A stretch of DNA of 57,564 nt from an uncultured Pelagibacteraceae bacterium (GTDB lineage Bacteria > Pseudomonadota > Alphaproteobacteria > Pelagibacterales > Pelagibacteraceae), in NCBI GenBank assembly GCA_902618555.1, contig CACNAY010000003.1, forward strand, positions 1 through 57,564, read 5' to 3'. Position numbers and translations under genes: made by a program. The notes under the pieces were generated by a model. It was not told where the DNA came from, made no database searches, and saw only the letters and a program-made list of their open reading frames with translations. Below, in pieces: positions 1 to 9,700 of this stretch; the stretch's first letter is position 1; each line of letters starts with the position of its first letter.

Positions 1-75
1 CCCATCAAAATTTCCTATAGCAAGAACACCATTACAATGTTTACTTTTTAGATTAGCATTTTTATAAATTTTCAT
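1..75 (-). CDS. ribF: Riboflavin kinase/FAD synthetase, N-terminal fragment (runs off window)
   Basis: Reverse complement of 1-75 reads MKIYKNANLKSKHCNGVLAIGNFDG, matching the N-terminal nucleotidyltransferase start (GNFDG) of RibF; ATG at 75. Confidence 0.6.
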   Translation of the reverse strand, partial: MKIYKNANLKSKHCNGVLAIGNFDG

Positions 76-76
76 A

Positions 77-883
77 TTACCAAGTTAATTCTTTTTGAAA
101 GAAATCTATTTCAACGTTGTAAGTTTTTAAAAGATTTCTTAAGTCGGAATTTTTATCCAATTCATCTCTATGAACTCCGTCTGTAATAAATATACAATCT
201 AAGTTCAAATTGTTAGCTCCTTTTATGTCTGTCCTTAAGTTATCTCCAATAGCTAAAACTTTTTCATTTGCACTAAAGCACATATTATAAACTTCTGGAT
301 AGGGTTTTCCAAAGTAGGAAACTTTTCCTCCAAGTTCCTCAAATACTTTCGCTATTGAGCCAGCACATAACTCTTCTATATTGCCTCTATGAACAGTTAA
401 ATCAGGATTAGTGCAAATTAATTTTTTAGATATATGTTTTTTTAAAAAATCTTTATAATAATTTAAATCATCATCATAATCATCAAATAAGCCAGTACAC
501 AAAATAAAATCACATTGATCTATATTTGTTTTATTTTCTTTAACTTTATCAAATATAGATGTATCTCTTGGTGGCCCTAAATGAAAAAAAGTTTTTCCAA
601 ATTGGTTTTGATTAATTGCAAGCATTGCTGCTTCACCAGAAGTCATTACACTTGATAGATATTTTTTATCCATCCCCATTTTTAATAAAAAATTAATCAC
701 TTTCAAGCTAGGTCTTGGAGCATTAGATAAAAAAACAATTTTTTTAGATTTGTTATTTAAGTTTTCAACTGCTTCCATGGCTTTTAAATTCAAAGTTATT
801 CCATTGTGAATCACTCCCCAAAGGTCAATTATGAAAGTGTCATAGTTTTTGGATATTTCAGACAGATGATTAAGCCTTTTCAA
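77..883 (-). CDS. HAD superfamily class IIA hydrolase (NagD-like)
   Basis: DLWGVIHNG, FLSNAPRP, FGKPYPEVY and IGDNLRTDIKGA motifs. Confidence 0.85.
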   Translation of the reverse strand: MKRLNHLSEISKNYDTFIIDLWGVIHNGITLNLKAMEAVENLNNKSKKIVFLSNAPRPSLKVINFLLKMGMDKKYLSSVMTSGEAAMLAINQNQFGKTFFHLGPPRDTSIFDKVKENKTNIDQCDFILCTGLFDDYDDDLNYYKDFLKKHISKKLICTNPDLTVHRGNIEELCAGSIAKVFEELGGKVSYFGKPYPEVYNMCFSANEKVLAIGDNLRTDIKGANNLNLDCIFITDGVHRDELDKNSDLRNLLKTYNVEIDFFQKELTW

Positions 884-956
884 ATTATTTACTCTCTCTT
901 TTGTTTTAACAATTACTAAACATAGTATTTTCGTTGTTTTTTAATGATTTTTGCCT

Positions 957-985
957 CTTGAAATCTCGTTAAAAACACACCATAT
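957..985 (+). promoter_or_regulatory. Candidate heat-shock sigma (RpoH) promoter of groESL
   Basis: CTTGAAA (957-963), 14 nt, CACCATAT (978-985), 36 bp upstream of groES ATG; resembles CTTGAAA-N13-15-CCCCATnT. Confidence 0.55.
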
Positions 986-1020
986 CAACACTACATAAAA
1001 ATTTATAGGAGAAAATACAT

Positions 1021-1317
1021 ATGAAATTTAGACCTTTGCATGATCGTGTGCTTATCAAAGTTTTAGACAGTGAAGAAAAGACATCTGGAGGCATTATTAT
1101 CCCTGATACAGCAAAAGAAAAACCTCAAGAGGGTGAGGTAGTCGCTGTAGGACCTGGTTCAAAAAATGAAAACGGGAAAATAGCTCCGTTGGACGTGAAA
1201 GTCGGGGACATCGTGCTTTTTGGAAAGTGGTCTGGTACTGAAGTGAAGATTGACGGTAAAGAATATAGCATTATGAAAGAGTCAGACATAATGGGAATTT
1301 CAAAAAGTAAAAAATAA
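1021..1317 (+). CDS. groES: Co-chaperonin GroES
   Basis: [49 protein letters not shown] aggaga upstream. Confidence 0.98.
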   Translation: MKFRPLHDRVLIKVLDSEEKTSGGIIIPDTAKEKPQEGEVVAVGPGSKNENGKIAPLDVKVGDIVLFGKWSGTEVKIDGKEYSIMKESDIMGISKSKK

Positions 1318-1324
1318 CATTTAG

Positions 1325-2992
<1,668 letters not shown>

Positions 2993-3016
2993 ACCCATAA
3001 ACTCTAATCAAAATTT

Positions 3017-3056
3017 AAAATCCCCGAAAAAATGTAAATTTCGGGGATTTTTTTTT
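3017..3056 (+). terminator. Rho-independent terminator of groESL
   Basis: aaaaTCCCCGA...TCGGGGAtttttttttt hairpin followed by T tract. Confidence 0.9.
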
Positions 3057-3115
3057 GTCGACTATTTTGTCATTTTATTTTACTTCTCTTAAAAAACTTA
3101 AATAGTATTTGTTAT

Positions 3116-3889
3116 ATGAAAATTTTAATAATGGGTTTGCCAGGAGCAGGAAAAACAACTCTAGCATCAAAACTTGTGAAATTGTTAAATGCGAAATGGT
3201 TAAATGCCGATGAAATAAGAAAAAAAGCAAATGATTGGGATTTTTCTATAGAAGGCAGAAATAGACAAGCTCAAAGAATGGCAGATCTTGCAAATAAATA
3301 TAAATTAGAGGGCAATATAGTAATTGCTGACTTTGTTTGTCCTACGCCTAAAGGACGTGAATTATTTGCCCCGGATGTCTTAATATGGGTAGATACAATA
3401 AAAGAAGGCAGATTTGAAGATACTAATAAAGTTTTTATTGAACCAGAAAAATTTGATTTTAGGGTAACAGAAAAAAATGCTGAAATTTGGTCAATTAAAA
3501 TCGCAAATAAAATAAAACCTTATCAATGGGATAATAAAAAACCAACCGCTCAAATGCTTGGAAGATGGCAACCTTGGCATTTGGGACATCAAACATTATT
3601 TGAAGAAATAATAAGAAAAACCGGTCAAGTAATTATTATGGTAAGAGATGTTCAAGGCCTTGACGATAATCCTTTTGATTTTAATACTATAAAAGAAACG
3701 ATAGATGAAAAATTAAGTCCGGATTTTAAAGGCAGATACAAAATTATACTTGTGCCTAATATTACGAACATTTGTTATGGACGAGGAGTTGGATATAAAT
3801 TAGAAGAAATTGTTTTACCAGATAAAATACAAGATATATCAGCAACAAAAATTAGAAAACAACTAAGAGATCAGGGTAAATTAAAATAA
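3116..3889 (+). CDS. Fusion protein: N-terminal adenylylsulfate-kinase-like P-loop domain plus C-terminal nucleotidyltransferase (HxGH) domain
   Basis: GLPGAGKTTLA Walker A and NADEIR/VIADFVCPTPKGR kinase-like segments; then GRWQPWHLGHQTLFEEI (HLGH) and ISATKIR (ISxTxxR-like) motifs. Confidence 0.7.
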   Translation: MKILIMGLPGAGKTTLASKLVKLLNAKWLNADEIRKKANDWDFSIEGRNRQAQRMADLANKYKLEGNIVIADFVCPTPKGRELFAPDVLIWVDTIKEGRFEDTNKVFIEPEKFDFRVTEKNAEIWSIKIANKIKPYQWDNKKPTAQMLGRWQPWHLGHQTLFEEIIRKTGQVIIMVRDVQGLDDNPFDFNTIKETIDEKLSPDFKGRYKIILVPNITNICYGRGVGYKLEEIVLPDKIQDISATKIRKQLRDQGKLK

Positions 3890-3899
3890 TTTTTTTGTA

Positions 3900-4805
3900 A
3901 TGATTATAATAAATTTGGGATTTCCAAAAACATCAACAACTAACTTACAAACTCATTTATATCCAAATTTAAAGGATATAAATTATTTTGGAAGAAATTA
4001 TAAAGAAAAAAACTCAAAATTATTTGATCAACTTAATGATTTTATTGAAAATAGAAGGAATTTTTCAAATTCAGATTTGAATAAGTTATTTCAAGATTTT
4101 AAAAATTATTGTAAGGGCAAAAATAAAATTTTAATTTCACAAGAAACTTGGATTGTTTCTTATCAAAAAAATATATTAACTAATAAGATGGAAATTGTTA
4201 ATCTAGAAAGAAAATTAAGAAATTTATTATTTTTTTTACATAAAATTAATACTCCCTATAAATTTTTCTTTATTCAGAGAAATTTAAAAAGTTCAATAAC
4301 TTCTCTCTTCGTGACACTTCAAGAACGTATTGGAATAATATTTGGAGAAAAATTTTTAATGTTTGAGTATTATCTAGATTATATAGACAAAAAGAAATAC
4401 GGTTGGGAAAATTTGCTTTTATTATTTGATACTTTCAATTTAAAAAAAATTACAAATATTCTTCCTAAAGACAAAATACGAATATTTAATTATAACGATC
4501 TTTTAAATAATAAAGAAAAATTTTTAAATGAACTATTAGATTATTTAGGAGAAGATAAAAATAAAGATTTAATTGAAAAATTATCCATTCAAACTAGAAA
4601 AACTGCCAAAAATAAAGAAGGAGAATATCAATTTGAAGTTGAGAATAGAATATTAAAATTTTTAAAACTTTTTATTCCAAAATTTGTGAGAATAAAATTC
4701 ACTTTTTTACTAAAAATTGAATTTTTAAGATATTTTTTATTTAAAAAAATTAAGGTTAAAAAAGAAAACAATATTTTAGAAAAAATCATAAATGAATATT
4801 TCTGA
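3900..4805 (+). CDS. Sulfotransferase-like protein
   Basis: INLGFPKTSTTNLQTHL resembles the 5'-phosphosulfate-binding loop; FFIQRNLKSSITSLF resembles the 3'-phosphate-binding motif. Confidence 0.6.
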   Translation: MIIINLGFPKTSTTNLQTHLYPNLKDINYFGRNYKEKNSKLFDQLNDFIENRRNFSNSDLNKLFQDFKNYCKGKNKILISQETWIVSYQKNILTNKMEIVNLERKLRNLLFFLHKINTPYKFFFIQRNLKSSITSLFVTLQERIGIIFGEKFLMFEYYLDYIDKKKYGWENLLLLFDTFNLKKITNILPKDKIRIFNYNDLLNNKEKFLNELLDYLGEDKNKDLIEKLSIQTRKTAKNKEGEYQFEVENRILKFLKLFIPKFVRIKFTFLLKIEFLRYFLFKKIKVKKENNILEKIINEYF

Positions 4806-4839
4806 TCAATATTACAATTTAATAAATGAAAATATAATT

Positions 4840-5520
4840 TTACTTACCCAAAAAATTTAATAAAGGTTGCAATTTTGCAGTCTTTTTTTTTGCATAAAAT
4901 AAACATGCAGTAGAATTTAATATTAATCCGTCTTTTAAGACTCTTAAATTATTATCAGCTAAAGTTTTACCTGTTGAAGTAATATCTGTAATAATTTCAG
5001 AGGATCCAATAAAAGGATATGTTTCTGTGGCTCCAAGACTTGATATCAACTTGTATTGTGTAACTCCTCTGGAAATTAAGAAATCGTTTGTTAAATTTGG
5101 GTATTTGGTAGCTACTCTTAACCTGCTGTTTCTTTTAGACTTTAAGTCAAATGATACCTCTTCAAGGTCAGCAATAGTTTGTACATCTATCCAGTCCTCT
5201 GGAACTGCTACAACCAAATTTGCGTTACCAAAATCAAGTTTTTTTTGTACATTTATTTTATCCTGTAGGTTTTTTTCTGACTCTTTTAAAAGATCTAATC
5301 CCGATACTCCTATATCCAAAGTCCCGTCGCTTAATCTTTGAATAATTTCTTTAGCATGGAGAAAAATAATTTTAATGTTTGGTTTATTTTCGATAGCCCC
5401 AAAATAATTTCTTTCTTTTTTACTTTGTAAAATTTTGAGTTTTTTATCTTTAAAAAATGCAATAGATTTATCTTTTAATCTTCCTTTACTAGGTAGACCT
5501 ATGGAAATTAAATTTTTCAT
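4840..5520 (-). CDS. hisG: ATP phosphoribosyltransferase catalytic subunit, short form
   Basis: 226 aa; ISIGLPSKGRLKDKS, DIGVSGLDLL; adjacent hisZ as expected for the short form. Confidence 0.9.
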   Translation of the reverse strand: MKNLISIGLPSKGRLKDKSIAFFKDKKLKILQSKKERNYFGAIENKPNIKIIFLHAKEIIQRLSDGTLDIGVSGLDLLKESEKNLQDKINVQKKLDFGNANLVVAVPEDWIDVQTIADLEEVSFDLKSKRNSRLRVATKYPNLTNDFLISRGVTQYKLISSLGATETYPFIGSSEIITDITSTGKTLADNNLRVLKDGLILNSTACLFYAKKKTAKLQPLLNFLGK

Positions 5521-6554
5521 ATATTCTTTAAGTTTATTGCTGCACCAACTGCCGGAATATTTTTTTTGGCACCTAGGCTTTTTAATAAATCATCGTAACG
5601 ACCGCCCCTAGCAATTTCTTTGTTCCCTGAAAATACCTCAAACACAATTCCAGTATAATATTCAATTTCTCTTCCAAAATTTGAGATGAAAATTATATCT
5701 TGATTAAGTTTTTTAAGATTAAGAATAGATTTAAAATTTTTAAATATATTTTTTTTTAAATTATTTTTCCTAGCAAAATTTAATAATTTGTCATCAAGAT
5801 CTGAAAGTTTACAATTAATTTTTAAAAAAGATTTAATAATTTTTGCAATTTTTTTTCCATCCGTGAAAGATCTAGGGTCTTTTAATTTTTTATCAAATCT
5901 ATTTAAAATCTCTGACACTGTTCTTCCAGCAACAATTTTTTCTTGATCCATTTTTTTCATTTCATAAAATCTTTTTTTATCTGCATCAAAAGAAACTGCA
6001 TCAATATCTGTGTTTTTTTCCAATCTTTTTAAAAGTTCCTTGAAGTATCTTGGTCTCCAAAAATGTCTTATTAATCTTAACTTCCATCTTTCAGGCATAT
6101 CTAGAGCATTAATTAAGCTATTGAATAAACTTATGTCACCAACTTTGATTTGAATTTTTTTTCTTTTTATTTTTCTTGTTGTACTTAAAATTGTACTTAC
6201 TACTTTAAAATCATCTTGAATTTGATTTTTTGAACCTAGAATTTCAATGCCTAGTTGATCGGTAATAAAGTTCCCGCTTTTATTGCTTGATCTTCTATAT
6301 GCTTGACCTGAATAATAAATTTTAGAGGAAGATTTATTTTTTAAAAAACTAACACAAGAGGCTACTGTTAAATCTGGCCTTAAACACATAGTTTTTCCAT
6401 CTTCTCTTTTGAAAGTAAGCATTGAACTTCTAAATTTTTCTCCAGATCTTTCGATAATGTAATCTGAATCTAATAGAACATCAGGCTCTGATAAAACAAA
6501 ACCATTTCTTCTAAAGGTTTGAATTATAGTTTCAGATAATTTTTTTGATTTCAT
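5517..6554 (-). CDS. hisZ: ATP phosphoribosyltransferase regulatory subunit (HisRS-like)
   Basis: LRPDLTVASC, YYTGIVFEVF, GGRYDDLL; class II aaRS-like without anticodon-binding domain. Confidence 0.88.
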   Translation of the reverse strand: MKSKKLSETIIQTFRRNGFVLSEPDVLLDSDYIIERSGEKFRSSMLTFKREDGKTMCLRPDLTVASCVSFLKNKSSSKIYYSGQAYRRSSNKSGNFITDQLGIEILGSKNQIQDDFKVVSTILSTTRKIKRKKIQIKVGDISLFNSLINALDMPERWKLRLIRHFWRPRYFKELLKRLEKNTDIDAVSFDADKKRFYEMKKMDQEKIVAGRTVSEILNRFDKKLKDPRSFTDGKKIAKIIKSFLKINCKLSDLDDKLLNFARKNNLKKNIFKNFKSILNLKKLNQDIIFISNFGREIEYYTGIVFEVFSGNKEIARGGRYDDLLKSLGAKKNIPAVGAAINLKNI

Positions 6555-7866
6555 TAACTAACTCCCTGATTTCAATTGATTTTTCCTCACCAGAAATAAG
6601 ATTTCTTAAAGTTGGTTTTCCTGATTTTATCTCATTCTCACCGTATAAAATTACGGCTGGAGATTTTATCTTATTCGCATACTCCATTTGTTTTTTTAGT
6701 TTACTTTCGCCAGGATAAATTTCCACACTTACACCGGCTTTTCTTAACATTATTTGTAAATTTACATATTCTTTCAAAAAATTTTTTTCAAAAACACAAA
6801 TAACTACAGGTTTAGACTGTTTAATTTGAAATTTCTTTTTTTGCATTAAAGCATAAACCAATCGATCTAGTCCGATTGATATGCCCGTAGCTGGAGCATC
6901 ATAGTTTCCGAAGTTATTTACTAAATTATCATATCTCCCTCCACCTCCAATAGAACCAAATTGAATTACCTGACCTTTATTATTAGTAACATCAAATTTT
7001 AAATTCACCTCAAAGATTGCTCCGGTATAATATTCTAGCCCTCTAATAATTGACGGGTCAAATTCAAAATTACTGAAATTATAATCTTTTAAAATTTTAA
7101 ATATATCAATTAGATCCTCCGTTTCAGGTATTTTTTTTTTCAATGTTTCTTTAATTGTTTCAATATCCCTGGATTTTAAATTTGCACCTTTTGTAAAATC
7201 TCCAGATTTATCTTTTCTGCCAGCACCTAGTAAATCTTTTACTCCGATCCAACCAAGTCTATCAATTTTATCTAAAGCTCTTAATATTATCAGTTTTTGC
7301 TGTTTATCTTTAATATTAATCTTTTTAAATAATTCATCAGTTATTTTTCTTGATGATATTTTAAGTATATAATCTGACTTTGTTAGACCACACTTCTCGA
7401 GAATTTCTGAAATCATTACACATAATTCGGCATCTGCTTGTAAACTTTTGGTGCCAACAAAGTCAGCATCGAATTGTAAAAATTCTCTAAATCTCCCTGG
7501 GCCAGGTTTTTCATTTCTCCAAACAGTTCCGAGTTGATATCTTTTAAATGGTTTTGGAATTTCTAAATAGTTTTTTGCAACATATCTTGCTAGAGGTGCT
7601 GTGAGATCATACCTTAACGATAACCACTTATTTTCATCCTTAAATGAAAAAACACCTTCATCAGGTCTATCTTTGTCTGGTAAAAATTTACCAATACTAT
7701 CTGAATACTCAAAACTTGGAGTTTCGAGATATTGAAAACCGTATTTGATCATTACTTCTTTAATATTAGAAATTATAAAATCACGTACGAGTAATTCTTT
7801 TTCTTGTCTATCTACAAACCCTAATGGAAGTTCTTTAGAAGGTTTGCTCTTTTTTTCTTTTGTCAT
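6532..7866 (-). CDS. hisS: Histidyl-tRNA synthetase
   Basis: LPLGFVDRQ, RYDLTAPLARY, GLEYYTGAIFEV, GGGGRYDNLV. Start placed at MTKEKKSK (7866); the track start at 7932 lies inside tRNA-His. Confidence 0.93.
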   Translation of the reverse strand: MTKEKKSKPSKELPLGFVDRQEKELLVRDFIISNIKEVMIKYGFQYLETPSFEYSDSIGKFLPDKDRPDEGVFSFKDENKWLSLRYDLTAPLARYVAKNYLEIPKPFKRYQLGTVWRNEKPGPGRFREFLQFDADFVGTKSLQADAELCVMISEILEKCGLTKSDYILKISSRKITDELFKKINIKDKQQKLIILRALDKIDRLGWIGVKDLLGAGRKDKSGDFTKGANLKSRDIETIKETLKKKIPETEDLIDIFKILKDYNFSNFEFDPSIIRGLEYYTGAIFEVNLKFDVTNNKGQVIQFGSIGGGGRYDNLVNNFGNYDAPATGISIGLDRLVYALMQKKKFQIKQSKPVVICVFEKNFLKEYVNLQIMLRKAGVSVEIYPGESKLKKQMEYANKIKSPAVILYGENEIKSGKPTLRNLISGEEKSIEIRELVNEIKKII

Positions 7867-7870
7867 TTTT

Positions 7871-7947
7871 TGGTACAGCAGGGTGGATTCGAACCACCGA
7901 CCCCTAGTTCCACAAACTAGTGCTCTAACCAACTGAGCTACTGCTGC
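7871..7947 (-). tRNA. tRNA-His (anticodon GTG)
   Basis: GCAGCAGTAGCTCAGTTGGTTAGAGCACTAGTTTGTGGAACTAGGGGTCGGTGGTTCGAATCCACCCTGCTGTACCA folds as a cloverleaf; anticodon loop TTGTGGA; CCA encoded. Confidence 0.97.
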
Positions 7948-8123
7948 ATCCCTGTTATTTTTATATTAATTTTAATTAAATTTATATATTTTTGATTATA
8001 AGCTAAGCAATAGCTTAGCGTGCATTCTGTGCGAATGTGATCTTAATGTTGAAATGTTTCTTACTTTTATAATCATGATTCTATATTTAGAAAATAATTG
8101 TGACTTTTTCAAGATGAAATTAG

Positions 8124-8160
8124 CGGGACAAAAAATAGTAAAGACTAATTTATTGTCCCG
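8124..8160. other. Long hairpin downstream of the cold-shock gene (possible terminator)
   Basis: CGGGACAA...TTGTCCCG 8-bp perfect stem with additional pairing inside (AATAGT/ACTA); no clear T tract. Confidence 0.5.
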
Positions 8161-8186
8161 ATAATCAGTGATTTTGGAAATTTAGA

Positions 8187-8399
8187 TTAAGATGTTTTCT
8201 GCAGTTTTACTGCTGAAGGACCTTTTTCTGTGCTCTCCACTTCAAACGTTAACTCATCACCCTCGTTTAAATACTTTAAACCAGCTTCTCTAACCGCAGA
8301 AGAATGGACGAACACGTCTTTTTCTTTGTCTTCTCTTTCAATGAAACCATATCCTTTAGTACCATTGAACCACTTAACTTTACCTTTTAGTGTACTCAT
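8187..8399 (-). CDS. Cold-shock-domain protein, CspA family
   Basis: [31 protein letters not shown]. Confidence 0.97.
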   Translation of the reverse strand: MSTLKGKVKWFNGTKGYGFIEREDKEKDVFVHSSAVREAGLKYLNEGDELTFEVESTEKGPSAVKLQKTS

Positions 8400-8533
8400 A
8401 TTTATTATTTTTCCTTATTATTATTAACTTCAACTAACCATAAGTTAGTCTTGAAGAACCTTAAATAGATTTACACGATAGAAGTCAATAGGAGAAAAAC
8501 ATTATTTGCCGCAATTGTTTTTGTGCAACAATA

Positions 8534-9640
8534 CTAAGATAATAAGGCTATTAGGCCAATTATAACAATAAGTCCTAACCCTCCATAAACATATTTATTT
8601 TTGTTTATTTGAGATTTAAGTTTATTCAAGGCAGATTCTTTATAACTTAATCCTCCGTCAGTGATATTAGAAGATTTGCTGAACCCTTGATCTCTTCCAA
8701 TTTGTAAAAATTTAGATTTTCTGTGATCATATATTTCATCTTTACTAAAACTTTCAAAATTTTTTAGATTTTTAATAATTGAAAACTTAATATCTGCAGC
8801 TATAGCTTCTGGGTCTCTATGAGCTCCTCCTAATGGTTCTGGGATTACCTCATCAATTATTTTTAATTTTAGTAAATCTTTAGCAGTAAGTTTCATTGCT
8901 TCAGCGGCTTGTAAAGATTTACTTGGATCACGCCATAAAATAGATGCACATCCTTCTGGAGATATTACTGAATAAATTGAATTTTCTAACATTATAACTT
9001 TATTTGAAGATGCCAAAGCAATTGCTCCACCAGATCCCCCTTCTCCAATTATTATAGAAATATTCGGAACAGTTAATGACATGCAGCATTCAATTGAATT
9101 TGCAATAGCGGAAGCTTGCCCTCTTTGTTCGGCTCCAATACCTGGGTAAGCTCCTGGAGTATCAATAAAACTTACAACAGGTATTTGAAATCTGTCAGCG
9201 AGTTTCATAAGCCTTATACATTTTCTATATCCCTCTGGACGCATCATTCCAAAGTTTCTTTCAATCCGACTATTAAGGTCCTCTCCTTTTTCCTGCCCAA
9301 TAATTAAAACTGATTTATTATCTATTAAACCAAACCCAGCTATTACAGATTTGTCATCACCGAAATATCTATCACCAGAGAGTAAAGTGAATTGTGAAAA
9401 TATTTTTTTTATATAAAAATTTGCTTTAGGTCGGTCTTCATGTCTCGCTACTTGTGTGCGCTGCCAGCTATTAAGATTAGAATATATCTCCTCTAATTTT
9501 TTATTAATTTCTTGCTGAGTATTCTTAATTTTATCTGTGTCAACTTCAGATATCCCCTCTGAACCAAAAGGACTTTTTAACCCATCTACCTCTTGCTCTA
9601 GAGCTTTTATTTCTTTTTCGAAATCTAAATAATTTTTCAT
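8534..9640 (-). CDS. accA: Acetyl-CoA carboxylase carboxyltransferase alpha subunit with C-terminal hydrophobic extension
   Basis: LSGDRYFGDDKSVIAGFG, FIDTPGAYPGIGAEQRGQ, GEGGSGGAIA; 368 aa with tail YVYGGLGLIVIIGLIALLS. Confidence 0.95.
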   Translation of the reverse strand: MKNYLDFEKEIKALEQEVDGLKSPFGSEGISEVDTDKIKNTQQEINKKLEEIYSNLNSWQRTQVARHEDRPKANFYIKKIFSQFTLLSGDRYFGDDKSVIAGFGLIDNKSVLIIGQEKGEDLNSRIERNFGMMRPEGYRKCIRLMKLADRFQIPVVSFIDTPGAYPGIGAEQRGQASAIANSIECCMSLTVPNISIIIGEGGSGGAIALASSNKVIMLENSIYSVISPEGCASILWRDPSKSLQAAEAMKLTAKDLLKLKIIDEVIPEPLGGAHRDPEAIAADIKFSIIKNLKNFESFSKDEIYDHRKSKFLQIGRDQGFSKSSNITDGGLSYKESALNKLKSQINKNKYVYGGLGLIVIIGLIALLS

Positions 9641-9700
9641 AAAATGTTACAATAATAATAGTATTATTATATTATAAAATATTGTAAAGATCGGCTCATA

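Noticed and set aside
7745-7936. 63-aa plus-strand ORF ending ...IFWYSRVDSNHRPLVPQTSALTN
   Set aside because: It is the antisense of hisS plus tRNA-His; VDSNHRPLVPQTSALTN is the well-known spurious translation of an antisense tRNA gene.
9643-9662. Third possible PhoB box (ATGTTACAATAATAATAGTA) upstream of accA
   Set aside because: Only one half-site matches; the second half-site 11 bp away does not (AATAGTA versus ATTAAAA).
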